DNA of 64,000 bases from Dongia_A sp039808885 (lineage in GTDB: Bacteria > Pseudomonadota > Alphaproteobacteria > Dongiales > Dongiaceae): the NCBI GenBank assembly GCA_039808885.1, contig JBDHTX010000006.1, positions 1 through 64,000 of the forward strand. Reading direction: 5' to 3'. A program made the position numbers and the translations under genes. How positions within the stretch are numbered: position 1 is the first letter of the stretch; every line of letters begins with the position of its first letter. Under the pieces are notes generated by a model. That model saw only the letters and a list, made by a program, of their open reading frames with translations. It ran no database searches and had not been told where the DNA came from. Positions 34,357-46,050 of the stretch are shown here, in pieces.

Positions 34357-35733
34357 TCAGAAATACTCCAGTCGCACGGAGAACAGCCGCTCGACTTCGC
34401 GCACGTCCCTGCTGGCGGAGAACAGCACCACGTGGTCGTTCTGCTCGACCACTGTATCGCCGGTGGCGATCACCACCTGGCCCTCGCGCACCATGGCGCC
34501 GACGATGACGCCTTCCGGCAGCTTCGCCTCGCGGATCGGCGTGCCGACGATGCGGGCGGTCTCCAGCACCTCGATCTCCATCACTTCGCCGAAATCGTCG
34601 CCCAGCGAATGCACCGCGCGCACGCGGCCGCGGCGCACGTGCTGCAGCACGTTGGAGACGGTGGTGGCGCGCGGGCTGACCACCGCGTCGATGCCGAGGG
34701 AGCCGATCAGCGGGGCATAATTGCTGGAATTCACCAGGGTGATGCTGCGCTGGCACCCTGCCCGCTTGGCCAGCAGCGAGGCCAGGATGTTGACTTCGTC
34801 GTCGTTGGTGACCGCGATGATGGTCTCGGTGCCCTTGACGTTGGCCTCCTCCAGGATGCGCGGGTCGAGCGCGTCGCCCTGGATCACTACCCAGTTGGGC
34901 AGCCGCGCGGCGGCCAGGGCGGCGCGGCGGCGATCGATCTCGATCAGCTTCACGTCGATGCCGGGATTGCGCTCGGCGATCATCTCGCAGAGGCCCAGGC
35001 CGATATTGCCGCCGCCGACCACGATCAGGCGCCGCGCCTCCTGCTCCTCGTGGCCGAAGGCGCTGAGCGCGCGCTTCAGGTGCGCCGTCTCGGCGATGAA
35101 ATAGACGTCGTCGCCCACCAGCATGCTCTCGGCGTCGTCCGGCACGATCTTCTGGTCGCCGCGCACGATGCCGACCACGGTGGCGTTCAAATCCGGGAAC
35201 AGGGTCGTCAGGTGCCGCAGCGGCGTGTTGATGACCGGGCAGTTCGCCCCGCAATGAACGCCGACCAGGGTAACGAGCCCGTCGGCCAGGGTGACGGCAT
35301 CGAAGGCGCCGGGCACTTCCAGCCGGCGGTGAATGGCCTCGGCCACCTCCACCTCGGGCGAGATCACCGCGTCGATGCCGAGGTGGTCGGAGCCGAAGAT
35401 CGCCGACCATTTTGACTGCAGGTAGGATTGCTCGCGCACGCGGGCGATCTTGGTCGGCACGTCGAACACCGCATGGGCGATCATGCAGGCCGTCATGTTC
35501 ACTTCGTCGGAATGGGTGACGGCGATCAGCAGATCGGCGTCCTTCAGCCCTGCCTGCTCGAGCACGGTCGGGTGCGAGGCATGGCCGGCGACGCCCTGCA
35601 CGTCGAGCTGGTCGGTGATGTCGCGCACCAGGTTCGGGTCGAGGTCGACGACGGTCACGTCGTTGCCTTCATGCGCCAGGTATTTGGCGATGTTGGCGCC
35701 GACCTGACCGGCGCCGCAGATCACGACCTTCAT
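34357..35733 (-). CDS. trkA: Trk potassium uptake regulator TrkA
   Basis: A 458-residue peripheral membrane protein with two RCK units. Each has an NAD-binding Rossmann motif: KVVICGAGQVGANIAKYL at the start and RRLIVVGGGNIGLGLCEM near residue 230. Each is followed by a TrkA-C domain. It gates the TrkH/G potassium channel; no trkH is in the window. Part of the ntr operon region, 41 bases below ntrX. Confidence 0.95.
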   Translation of the reverse strand: MKVVICGAGQVGANIAKYLAHEGNDVTVVDLDPNLVRDITDQLDVQGVAGHASHPTVLEQAGLKDADLLIAVTHSDEVNMTACMIAHAVFDVPTKIARVREQSYLQSKWSAIFGSDHLGIDAVISPEVEVAEAIHRRLEVPGAFDAVTLADGLVTLVGVHCGANCPVINTPLRHLTTLFPDLNATVVGIVRGDQKIVPDDAESMLVGDDVYFIAETAHLKRALSAFGHEEQEARRLIVVGGGNIGLGLCEMIAERNPGIDVKLIEIDRRRAALAAARLPNWVVIQGDALDPRILEEANVKGTETIIAVTNDDEVNILASLLAKRAGCQRSITLVNSSNYAPLIGSLGIDAVVSPRATTVSNVLQHVRRGRVRAVHSLGDDFGEVMEIEVLETARIVGTPIREAKLPEGVIVGAMVREGQVVIATGDTVVEQNDHVVLFSASRDVREVERLFSVRLEYF

Positions 35734-35774
35734 GATCGCTGTTCCATTCCTGACGATCGCGGCGGGGAGCCGCT

Positions 35775-37178
35775 CTACTCCACCTTGTCGCCGCGCTCGG
35801 AGCCGGTGATCCCCAGCGAGCGCAGCTTGCGGTGCAACGCCGATCGCTCCATGCCGACGAAGCTGGCGGTGCGCGAGATGTTGCCGCCGAAGCGGGAGAC
35901 CTGGGATTCGAGGTAGCGGCGCTCGAAGATCTCGCGCGCCTCGCGCAGCGGCAGCGACAGCACCTCCGTGCCGTCGGCGCTCGAGACCCCGGCGGCGTTG
36001 GCGGTGCCGATGTCCGGCGGCAGCATGTCGGCGCGGATCGGCTCGCTGGCCTCGCCGGGCACCATGATCAGCAGCCAGTCCACCACGTTGCGCAGCTGAC
36101 GCACGTTGCCGGGCCAGTCATAGGCCTGCAGCAGGGCCAGCGTGTCCTCGCCGAAGCTGCGCGGCGGCAGGCCGGTCTGGTCGGAGGCCAGCCGCATGAA
36201 ATGCTCGAGCAGCTCGGGGATGTCGTCGCGGCGCTCGCGCAGGCCGGGCACCCGCATCGGCACCACGTTCAAGCGGTAGAACAGGTCCTGGCGGAAGCGG
36301 CCGGCGGACATTTCCGACTGCAGGTCGCGGCTGGTCGAGGCGATGACCCGCACGTCGACCTCGACCTTGGTCTTGCCGCCGACCCGCTCGAAGGTCTGCT
36401 CCTGAAGGACGCGGACGATCTTGCCCTGGGTCTCGAGCGGCATATCGGCCACCTCGTCCAGCAGCAGCGTTCCGCCATGGGCCTGCTCGAGAAATCCGAC
36501 CTTGGACACCGTCTCGCGGCCGTCGCCGTTGCGCTCCGTCCCGAACAGCTCGATTTCCAGCCGGTCGGGGTGCATGGTGGCGCAATTCAGCACGACGAAC
36601 GGCATTTCCGCCCGCTTCGACTTGCGGTGCAGTAACCGGGCCGCCACTTCCTTGCCGCTGCCCGGCGGGCCGGAGAACAGCACCCGGCTTCCGGTGGGGG
36701 CGACCCGCTCGATCGCCTGGCGCAGTTGGGTCATGACCGCCGACCGGCCGATCAGGTCGGCCTGGCTGCCGATGCGGGCGCGCAATTCCTCGTTCTCGCG
36801 CCGCAGCCGGGCGTTCTCCAGCGCGCGCTCGATGGTGACCAGCAGGCGGTCGGCCTTGAACGGCTTCTCGATGAAATCGAAGGCGCCCTTCTTGATGGCG
36901 TTGACGGCGGTCTCGATGTTGCCGTGACCGCTGATCATGACCACCGGCACGTCCGGATAGCTTTCCTGGATCGGCTCCAGCAGCTGCATGCCGTCGAGCG
37001 CGCTGTTCTGCAGCCAGATGTCGAGGACGATGAGATTGGGGCAGCGTTGGCGCAGATGGCTGAGCGCCTCGTCGCTGTTCGCGGCCTCGCGCGTGGTGAA
37101 GCCCTCGTCGCCCAGCACGCCGGCGATCAGCATGCGGATATCGGCTTCGTCATCGACGATCAGGATATCGCGCGCCAT
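35775..37178 (-). CDS. ntrX: Nitrogen response regulator NtrX
   Basis: A 467-residue regulator with receiver (phospho-Asp D53 in LIVLDIW), AAA+ and Fis-type HTH domains. The AAA+ P-loop is GPPGSGKE, and the HTH is NISRTASFVGMERSALHRKL. Where sigma-54 activators have GAFTGA, this protein reads LFGTERNGDGRETVS, so sigma-54 contact by the usual loop is unlikely. This is normal for alphaproteobacterial NtrX, which can act on sigma-70 promoters. Its partner kinase NtrY is encoded upstream. Confidence 0.95.
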   Translation of the reverse strand: MARDILIVDDEADIRMLIAGVLGDEGFTTREAANSDEALSHLRQRCPNLIVLDIWLQNSALDGMQLLEPIQESYPDVPVVMISGHGNIETAVNAIKKGAFDFIEKPFKADRLLVTIERALENARLRRENEELRARIGSQADLIGRSAVMTQLRQAIERVAPTGSRVLFSGPPGSGKEVAARLLHRKSKRAEMPFVVLNCATMHPDRLEIELFGTERNGDGRETVSKVGFLEQAHGGTLLLDEVADMPLETQGKIVRVLQEQTFERVGGKTKVEVDVRVIASTSRDLQSEMSAGRFRQDLFYRLNVVPMRVPGLRERRDDIPELLEHFMRLASDQTGLPPRSFGEDTLALLQAYDWPGNVRQLRNVVDWLLIMVPGEASEPIRADMLPPDIGTANAAGVSSADGTEVLSLPLREAREIFERRYLESQVSRFGGNISRTASFVGMERSALHRKLRSLGITGSERGDKVE

Positions 37179-37260
37179 GCTCAGCCTCGACCGCCCGGGA
37201 AAGATCCAACTGGCGTAAACCCATTTGGCGAAAACACTTCCGACATACCCGCAGCGTGGC

Positions 37261-39545
37261 TCATGCCTGCGCCGTCCGCAATGCCGGATCGGTCAGCAGC
37301 AGTTCCGCCGGGAACAGGAGCTGCACCGAAGCGCCGCCCGTCTCGCCATCCAGAAGCTGCAGATTGCCGCCGTGATCTTCCATGATCTTCTTAACGATCG
37401 CCAGCCCTAAGCCGGTGCCTTTCGTGCGCGTCGTCACATAGGGTTCGGTCAGCCGTTCCCGGCCCTGCTGCGGCAAGCCTCGGCCGTTGTCGTCGACGCC
37501 GAGGACCAGGCCGTTGCCGCCTCGGCGAATCCATAGATGGATACGCCCGGGCGTCAAGCGATTCTGAGCCGCAGGGCTGGCATCCGCGGGTTCCGGCGCG
37601 GCCCGTTCCTGCTCCAGCCGGGCTTCGATGGCATCGGCCGCGTTCTGCATCAGGTTGGTCAGGGCGCGGGTGATCTGCGACGCGTCGCAGCTGACCCAGA
37701 TCGGCTCGGCGGGCAGATCCACCGCATAGGCGATGGACGGGTTGCCGTTCTGCTGCAGGAAGGCGGCCTGGCGCGCCAGCTCGACGATGTCCTCGGGCTG
37801 CAGGACCGGCGCCGGCATGCGGGCGAAGGACGAGAACTCGTCGACCAGGCGGCCGATATCGCCAACCTGACGGATGATCGTATCGGTACAGACAGCGAAC
37901 GTCTCGGGATCGTTGTCGATCTGCTTGAGGTACTTGCGCTTGAGCCGCTCGGCCGAGAGCTGGATCGGGGTCAGCGGGTTCTTGATCTCATGGGCGATGC
38001 GGCGGGCGATGTCCGACCACGCCGCCTTGCGCTGCGCCGAGAGCAATTCGGTGACGTCGTCGAAGGTGACGACGATCCGGGTATGGTCGCCCTCGCCGCG
38101 CTCGGAGACCACGCGCACATGCAGGGTGCGGGTCACCGGCCCGTGCGACATGTGGATCTGGCCCTCGGCGGCCCCCGTGGCGCGGGACTGCGCCAGGGCG
38201 ACCAGCTCGCCCATCTCCGGGACCAATTGCCGCAGGGGCTCGCCGAGATGCTCGGCCACGTTGCGGCCCAGCAATTCGGAGGCGGAACGATTGGGCAGCT
38301 CGATCTCGCCGCGCTCGTTCAGGCCGATCACGCCGGCCGAGACGCCGGCGAGCACCAGCTCGGTGAACCGCCGGCGGTCATCGAGCTGCTGGTTGGTGGT
38401 GACCAGTTCGGCCTGCTGGGTCTGCAGGCGGATCGCCATGGTGTTGAAGGTGCGGCTGAGCTCGCCCAGCTCGTCGTCGCGGCGGCCGATCTTCACGCGG
38501 GCGCTCAGATTGCCGCCGCCCAGCCGCTGCGCCGCCTCGACCAGGCGGGTGATCGGCTTGACCAGGTTGGTGGCGGAGACGATGGCGATCCAGACCGCCG
38601 CCAGCAGCAGCAGCAGCGCCAGGATGGCGAAGATCAGGCCGACGGTGATCTGCCATTGCGAGCGCGCGCCCTCCAGCTGGCGGTAGAGCGAGACCGCGTT
38701 TTCGTTGCCGCGGATGGCGCTCAGCACCTTCTCGTCGATCACCCGGCCGGCATAGAGGTAGAAACCGTTCACCGGATCGACCGAGACCAGGGCGCGCACC
38801 CGGTCGCCGGTCTGCGAATGCAGGATGACCGTGTCCCCGGAATCCGCGCGCACCAGGGCGTCGGGCGGCAGCTCCAGGTCGAACTCCATCATCAGGCTGA
38901 AGCCGCCGCTGGCCAGGATCTGCTTGCGGCGGTCGATCACCACGGCTTCGGACAGATCGCGCAGATCGACCTGGCGGTCGAGGAAGGCGTCGAGGCGCTG
39001 CAGGTCGATATAGCCGTCCCAATCCTGGTCGCGCATCTCGTTGGCGATCGAAAGGGTATCGTTGATGACGCGCTGCTGGTGATCCTGGAGATAGGATTGC
39101 GAGACGTTGAGCGAGCTTTCCACCGCCTCCTTGATCTTGTCGCCGAACCAGATGTCGAGGCCGTAATTCAGGAAGGAGGTCGAGAACACGGACACCACGA
39201 TCGCGGGGATCAGCGCGATCAGGCCGAACAGCAGGACCAGCCGCGCATGCAGCCGGGCGCCGACCAGGCCGCGCCGGCGCTCGAGCCACAGCCCGACGAA
39301 GCGCTTGGCGATCAGGGTGCCGAGCGACAGCACCACGATCAGATCGACCAGCAGCAGCCAGGTGATGGCGCGGGCCGGGTTCTGGGTCTCCCAGCCGCCG
39401 GTCAGCACCAGATAGGTGAGCCCGCCGGAAATCAGCGCGACGATCAGCAGCACGATGGCGACGCGGCGCTCGAGATTGACCCGCCGCGACCAGTCGAACA
39501 GGCGGCGGCTCAATGGGTCGCGCTTGGCCGGCAGGGCCGCGTCGC

Positions 39546-39549
<4 letters not shown>
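37261..39549 (-). CDS. ntrY: Nitrogen/redox sensor histidine kinase NtrY
   Basis: A 762-residue membrane kinase. Three hydrophobic segments in the first ~130 residues and a fourth near 310 bracket a large extracytoplasmic region. A HAMP domain, a PAS domain, the dimerisation domain with phospho-acceptor His520 (IAHEIKNPLTP) and a HATPase domain with N, G1 and G2 boxes (DNGRGLP, TKGTGLGLAIVK) follow. Partner of NtrX. Its ATG overlaps the ntrC stop by four bases, linking the two nitrogen two-component systems in one transcript. Confidence 0.95.
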
Positions 39550-40987
<1,438 letters not shown>

Positions 40988-40991
<4 letters not shown>

Positions 40992-42181
40992 GGGCGCGCT
41001 CCATCGCTGTCGTCGGAAATCGGCAGCAGCACGGTGAAGCGGGTCTGCCCCGGGCGGCTGGAGAACTCGATGACGCCGTCATGCGCCCGCACCAGCTTGG
41101 CCACCAGCGGCAGGCCGAGGCCGCGGCCGCCGGGCTTGCTGCTGACGAAGGGGTCGAACAGGTTGCCGAGCAGCGCCTCCGGCACGCCGGGGCCGTCGTC
41201 GGCGACGGTCACCGCGATGCGGCGGATCTGGCGATGCGCCTTGTTGCGCTCGCCGATGCGGAACCCCGCCTGGTAGGCGGTGGTCACGGTGATCTCGCCT
41301 GGCTTCTGCGCGGTCTTGTCGCTCATCGGCTCTTCGGGGCGGTGGAAGGCTTCGGCCGCATTCTTGATCAGGTTCAGGAAAATCTGGATCAACAGATCGC
41401 GATTGCCGCGCACCGCCGGCAGGGACGGATCGTACAACTCGCGCAGCACCGCGTCGCGGGCGAAGGAAACCCGCGCCAGCTTGCAGACGTGATCCAGCAC
41501 CTCGTGCACGTTGACCGCGTCGAGCGCTGGCACGCGGTCGTCGGCGAAGGTCTCGACGCCGTTGACCAGGCCGACGATGCGGTCTGATTCCTCGCGGATG
41601 AGTGCTGCCAGGGCGGCCTCGGCCGGCGCCACCTTGGATTCCAGCAGCTGCGCGGCGCCGCGGATGCCGGCCAGGGGATTCTTGATCTCATGCGCCAGCA
41701 TGCCGGCCATGGCGCGCACCGATTGCGCGGCTTCGGCGGCGGCGCTCTGCCGCGCCATGCGGTGCTCCAGCTGCCGGTCGCGGATGGAAACCACCACCAT
41801 GCCGGTGGAATCGTCGAGCGGCGCCACTTCCACCGAGATGTGCTCGAGGTGCAGCCGCGGCCCGCCGATGGTCATTTCGGCGTCGCTGACCGCCGAGCCG
41901 CCATGGCCGCATTGCTCGATCAGGGTGAACAGCGGGCAATCCGCGAAGACGATCTCGGCCAGCTTGCGCCCGACCAGGTTCTTGCGTCCGACATGGAGCA
42001 TGTTCTCCGCGGCGCCGTTCATCGCCCGGCACAGTCCCTCTGCGTCGACCACCAGGATCGCCGCCGGCAGCGCCTCGATGATCATCTGCGGCAGGGCGTC
42101 GACCGTCGTGACGTCGCTTTCGCCGGAACCAGGCTCGACCGTTTCATCGCGCGGGCGCAGCGGTGTGACGGTGCCGGTCAT
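40988..42181 (-). CDS. ntrB: Nitrogen regulation histidine kinase NtrB
   Basis: A 397-residue soluble kinase. A PAS domain (…ALPAAILVVDAEGLCRAMNGAAE…) precedes the dimerisation domain with His164 in MLAHEIKNPLAGIRG, and the HATPase domain has DDGPGVPE and GGRGLGLPLVAKL. It phosphorylates NtrC and is controlled by PII protein. No membrane segment. It lies 7 bases below dusB. Confidence 0.96.
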
Positions 42182-42188
42182 GGGGCCC

Positions 42189-43214
42189 TCACGCCGCTTC
42201 GCGCTCGCCAGCGCCCGGCGCTTCGCGCTCGGGCAGGATCTGGCCGACCAGCGGCTCGTAGAAGGCCTGCACGGTTTCCATGACCGTCTTCGGGTCGGCG
42301 ATCTGGTTGATCCGGGTGCGGAACTCGGCCGAGCCGGGCAGGCCCTTGGAATACCAGCCGAGATGCTTGCGCGCGATCTTGAGGCCGGTGTCGGTGCCGT
42401 AATGGCTCAGCATCGCCTGGTAGTGCTCCAGCACGGTTTCCATCTGCGCCTCGATGGCCGGGCTCGGCAACCGCTCGCCGTCGCGCAAGTAAGCGATCAC
42501 CTGCTTCAAAAACCACGGCCGGCCATAGGCGCCGCGACCGACCATCACCCCGTCGGCGCCGGATTTCTCCAGCGCGGTCTTCGCGCCTTCCACGGTCACG
42601 ATGTCGCCATTGACCACGACCGGCAGCGTCACCGCCTCCTTCACCTGGCGGATGAAGTCCCAATCTGCGGTGCCGTTGTAGAGCTGGGCGCGGGTGCGGC
42701 CATGCACCGTGATCATGCGGATGCCGCACTCCTCGGCGATCTTCGCCAGGCGCGGGGCGTTCTGGTTCGCCTCGTCCCAGCCCTTGCGCATCTTCAAGGT
42801 GACGGGAAGCTTCACGGCCTTCACCGTCGCTTCCAGGATCTTCGCCGCCTTGGCCTCGTCCTTCATCAGCGCCGAGCCGGCATGGCCGTTGACCACTTTC
42901 TTCACCGGGCAGCCGAAATTGATGTCGATGAGCGCGGCGCCGCGATCCTCGTTGAGCTTCGCCGCCTCGGCCATGACCTGGGGCTCGCAGCCGGCGAGCT
43001 GCACCGCCATCGGCGCCTCCTCCGGCACGTTCTCCGCCATCTTCAGCGACTGGCGGCTCATGCGGATCATCGCCTCGCTGGCGATCATCTCGGAGACGAC
43101 GAGGCCGGCGCCGCTGCGCTTGACCAGTTTGCGGAACGGCAGGTCGGTGACGCCCGACATGGGCGCCAGGATCACCGGATCCTCGATCTTCACCGGCCCG
43201 ATCTGAATGCTCAC
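42189..43214 (-). CDS. dusB: tRNA-dihydrouridine synthase (NifR3/DusB)
   Basis: A 341-residue FMN-dependent TIM-barrel enzyme reducing uridines in tRNA D-loops. Motifs: DPVILAPMSGVTDLPFRKL, VQLAGCEPQVMAEAA, INFGCPVKKVVNGHAGSAL with the catalytic Cys, and ITVHGRTRAQLYNG. I choose the GTG at 43214 (SIQIGPVKIEDP) because GGTGAT lies six bases upstream and relatives start here; a GTG at 43235 would add seven residues but overlaps an inverted repeat. The gene heads the nifR3-ntrBC-ntrYX operon, as in Rhodobacter and Azospirillum. Confidence 0.94.
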   Translation of the reverse strand: MSIQIGPVKIEDPVILAPMSGVTDLPFRKLVKRSGAGLVVSEMIASEAMIRMSRQSLKMAENVPEEAPMAVQLAGCEPQVMAEAAKLNEDRGAALIDINFGCPVKKVVNGHAGSALMKDEAKAAKILEATVKAVKLPVTLKMRKGWDEANQNAPRLAKIAEECGIRMITVHGRTRAQLYNGTADWDFIRQVKEAVTLPVVVNGDIVTVEGAKTALEKSGADGVMVGRGAYGRPWFLKQVIAYLRDGERLPSPAIEAQMETVLEHYQAMLSHYGTDTGLKIARKHLGWYSKGLPGSAEFRTRINQIADPKTVMETVQAFYEPLVGQILPEREAPGAGEREAA

Positions 43215-43234
43215 TTTTTGATCACCGAATTCCA

Positions 43235-43253
43235 CTGCCCAAAATCTGGGCAG
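43235..43253. promoter_or_regulatory. Inverted repeat at the head of the dusB-ntr operon
   Basis: CTGCCCA and TGGGCAG are separated by five bases. On the minus strand it follows a TATAAC hexamer preceded by TTGCTG at 16-base spacing, so it would lie at the very start of the transcript. Candidate operator or 5' hairpin. Confidence 0.4.
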
Positions 43254-43317
43254 TTATAGGATGATTTCGCGGTGCAGCAAAGAGGGAAAATCGACACCGA
43301 AATGGCCGGATTCCGGC

Positions 43318-44118
43318 CTATCCCATGAGGATTTCCCGCACGAACTTGACCCCCGGATAGGCCAGGGTCAGCAGCAGGTAGCCGCCCAGCAGCCAGCGCG
43401 CCGCCCGCCGCCCCCTGAGCCCGGTGCGGTGGTGCAGGACCAGCAGGATCAGCACCACGGCGAAGGCGAGGAACGACAGCAGGATCTTATGGGTGAAGGC
43501 GAGCGCCTGCCCCTCGTCCAGCAACTCGTTGGCCGCCCCGGTCGCCAGGGCGAGCAGCAGCAGGATGGCGGCCAGCTTCAGCAGCAGGTTCTGCAGCGCC
43601 TCGGTCTCCGAGAGCGGCGGCAGGACCCGGGTGGCCCAGCTTTCCACCCGCGCCTTGAAGGCCCGCTCCAGCAGCAGCACGCCGCAGGCGGCGAGCGCCG
43701 AGAGGGTCAGCGCCGCATAGGCGCCGATCGCCAGCAGCACATGGCCGGCGAACCAGGCGCCCGGCGGCACGGTCAAGGGCGGCTCGGTCTGCAGGATCGA
43801 CGCGATGGCGCCGAGCACGACCAGCAGGATCATGTACGGACACACCAGAGCCGCCAGTCGCAGGGTTGCGGCATTCAGCACCGAGGTGGCGGCAAAGACG
43901 ATCAGGCAGGCGGACGCGGTGACGTGCAGGCTGGCCGCCAAGCCGGTGCGCCAGCCGCCCTGCAATTCGGCCAGGGCGGGAACACTGCCGCCGAGCACGG
44001 CGGCGGCCAGCAGCATCCAGCCGAGCGTGTTGCGCTCCAGCCGGCCGATTCCGGCCAGGATGGAAATGGGAAGCAGCGTGAGGATGGCCGCGATTTCGGC
44101 GCTCGGGATGGTCGACAT
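43318..44118 (-). CDS. Cytochrome c assembly (CcsA/YpjD-like) membrane protein
   Basis: A 266-residue protein with about eight hydrophobic segments. The conserved family elements are visible: WFAGHVLLAIGAYAALTLSAL with a His in the membrane, and FTHKILLSFLAFAVVLILLV with a second His. These are typical of the CcsA/YpjD branch that handles haem in cytochrome c maturation, although YpjD-type proteins outside ccsA operons have no proven role. Starts at 44127 or 44133 are also possible. It is divergent from ispDF. Confidence 0.8.
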   Translation of the reverse strand: MSTIPSAEIAAILTLLPISILAGIGRLERNTLGWMLLAAAVLGGSVPALAELQGGWRTGLAASLHVTASACLIVFAATSVLNAATLRLAALVCPYMILLVVLGAIASILQTEPPLTVPPGAWFAGHVLLAIGAYAALTLSALAACGVLLLERAFKARVESWATRVLPPLSETEALQNLLLKLAAILLLLALATGAANELLDEGQALAFTHKILLSFLAFAVVLILLVLHHRTGLRGRRAARWLLGGYLLLTLAYPGVKFVREILMG

Positions 44119-44177
44119 GGCGCGCATTATCATTAAACTGCCCGGCCTTGGCAAACACGCCTCACGCATCACGTCAT

Positions 44178-45338
44178 ATGACCGCTCCCCGCACCTTCGT
44201 CCTCATCGTCGCCGCCGGCAGCGGCCAGCGTTTCGGCGGCGCCTTGCCGAAGCAGTACCAAACCCTGGCCGGCAAGCCGCTGCTGCGCCATTGCCTGGAA
44301 ACTTTCGCGGCGCATCCGGGTGTCACCGGCATCCAGGTCGCGATCAATCCCGACCATCGCGATCTCTACGACCAGGCGACCCAGGGCCTGCCCCGCCTGC
44401 TCGCCCCCATTCCCGGCGGCGCGTCGCGCCAGGATTCGGTGCTGAACGGCCTGGAGCGCCTGGCGGCGGAACAGCCGGACCTGGTGCTGATCCACGACGC
44501 CGCGCGGCCGCTGATCGACGCCGACATCATCTCCCGCACCATCGCGGCGCTGCAGAAGCAGCGCGCCGTGCTGGTCGCGGTGCCGGTCTTCGACACCATC
44601 AAGCGGGAGAAGAACGGCCATGTCGGCGACACCGTCGACCGCCGCGACCTGTGGCGGGCGCAGACGCCGCAAGCCTTCCATTTCCAGGATATACTGGCGG
44701 CGCATCGCCGCTTCGCGGGGCGCGAGCTGACCGATGACGCGGCCTTGGCCGAGGCGGCCGGCATCCCGGTCATGTTCGTGCAAGGTTCGGAGCGCAATTT
44801 CAAAGTGACGACGCAGGAAGACATGGAACGGGCGGAGCGGATGATCGGCGGGCAGATGGAGTTTCGCACCGGCAACGGCTTCGACGTGCACAAGCTGATC
44901 AAGGGCGACGGCGTCACCCTGTGCGGCGTGCGCATCCCTTGCGAATTCGCGCTGGAGGGGCACTCGGATGCCGACGTGGCGCTGCACGCCTTGACCGACG
45001 CGGTGCTCGGCGCCATCGGGGCGAAGGACATCGGCGCGCATTTCCCGCCCACCGACCCGAAATGGCGCGGCGCCGCCTCCTGGAAGTTCCTCGACCATGC
45101 CGCCAAGCTGGTCGCCGCGCGCGGCGGCCGCATCGCCCATTGCGACGTCACCATCATCTGCGAGAAGCCCAAGGTCGGCCCGCATCGCGACGCCATGGTG
45201 GCGCGGGTGGCGGAGATCCTCGGCATCGCCGCCGACCGCGTCAGCGTGAAGGCGACGACGACCGAAAAGCTCGGCTTCACCGGCCGCGGCGAAGGCATCG
45301 CCGCGCAAGCGACGGCGACGGTGGCGCTGCCGGGATGA
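44178..45338 (+). CDS. ispDF: Bifunctional IspD/IspF (MEP pathway)
   Basis: A 386-residue fusion of 2-C-methyl-D-erythritol 4-phosphate cytidylyltransferase (residues ~1-225) and 2-C-methyl-D-erythritol 2,4-cyclodiphosphate synthase (from ~228). IspD motifs: IVAAGSGQRFGGALPKQY and LIHDAARPL. IspF motifs: GNGFDVHKL, GHSDADVALHALTDA (zinc ligands) and ATTTEKLGFTGRGEGIAAQA. The fusion is common in alphaproteobacteria. It makes isoprenoid precursors, which also feed ubiquinone and undecaprenyl phosphate. Confidence 0.97.
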   Translation: MTAPRTFVLIVAAGSGQRFGGALPKQYQTLAGKPLLRHCLETFAAHPGVTGIQVAINPDHRDLYDQATQGLPRLLAPIPGGASRQDSVLNGLERLAAEQPDLVLIHDAARPLIDADIISRTIAALQKQRAVLVAVPVFDTIKREKNGHVGDTVDRRDLWRAQTPQAFHFQDILAAHRRFAGRELTDDAALAEAAGIPVMFVQGSERNFKVTTQEDMERAERMIGGQMEFRTGNGFDVHKLIKGDGVTLCGVRIPCEFALEGHSDADVALHALTDAVLGAIGAKDIGAHFPPTDPKWRGAASWKFLDHAAKLVAARGGRIAHCDVTIICEKPKVGPHRDAMVARVAEILGIAADRVSVKATTTEKLGFTGRGEGIAAQATATVALPG

Positions 45339-45361
45339 GTGCTTTCATCCAATTCAAACTC

Positions 45362-45560
45362 CCTTCCCCCCTTGCGGGGGAAGGCAGCGTAGGCTTAGCG
45401 AGCGCAGCGACCCCCGGGTCGATAGAGCCCGGGGGCGGATGGGGGGTAGCGCGACCTGCGGGCGTGCATCGCCGGAGGCGATACTGAGCGATGGCTCTGC
45501 TCGTCAACACTTGGCGTTGCAACACCCCCCTTCCCCACCTTCCCCCGCAAGGGGGGAAGG
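45362..45560. repeat. Double-hairpin intergenic repeat, CCTTCCCCC type (copy 2)
   Basis: Terminal hairpins CCTTCCCCC/GGGGGAAGG lie around CTTGC (45362-45384) and GCAAG (45538-45560). Between them, near 45411-45433, is another hairpin with CCCCCGGG/CCCGGGGG arms. This member is longer than the 24122-24234 copy and its arms differ by a paired change (CTTC for CTCC), so the stem is kept. It occupies the ispDF to cinA-like gap. Confidence 0.75.
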
Positions 45561-45582
45561 GGCGCACCGAGCGTGTGGCACG

Positions 45583-46050
45583 ATGACCCCCACCGCCCTC
45601 CTCGATCTCTATCGCGCCAGGCATCTGCGCCTCGCCACGGCGGAGTCCTGCACGGGCGGGATGATCGCGGCGGCGTTGACCGACATCGCCGGGTCGTCGG
45701 ACGTGGTCGAGCGGGGCTTCGTCACCTACTCCAACGAGGCGAAGACCGAGATGCTGGGCGTGCCGGCGGACCTCATCGCCAAGTTCGGCGCGGTCAGCGA
45801 ACAGGTGGCGCGGGAGATGGCCCAGGGCGCGCTGCGCCACGCGCATGTCGATGTCGCGGTCGCGGTGACCGGCATCGCCGGCCCGGGCGGCGGGTCGAAG
45901 GAAAAGCCGGTCGGCCTGGTCTATCTCGCCACCTCCCGCAAGGGCGGCGAGACGCGCTGCGAGCGCAAGCTCTTTCCCGGCGACCGGGCGGCGATCCGCC
46001 GGGCCACCGTTGCGCGTGCGCTCGAACTGCTGGCCGAGGCGGTGCGGTGA
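45583..46050 (+). CDS. CinA C-terminal domain family amidohydrolase
   Basis: A 155-residue protein equal to the CinA C-terminal (PncC) domain, which deamidates nicotinamide mononucleotide. Motifs: ATAESCTGGMIAAALTDIAGSS and VAVTGIAGPGGGSKEKPVGLV, including the nucleophilic-region Ser-Cys-Thr-Gly-Gly. The N-terminal molybdopterin-binding-like half of full CinA is absent, as usual for PncC proteins. It overlaps the DUF429 gene by a GTGA junction. Confidence 0.9.
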   Translation: MTPTALLDLYRARHLRLATAESCTGGMIAAALTDIAGSSDVVERGFVTYSNEAKTEMLGVPADLIAKFGAVSEQVAREMAQGALRHAHVDVAVAVTGIAGPGGGSKEKPVGLVYLATSRKGGETRCERKLFPGDRAAIRRATVARALELLAEAVR

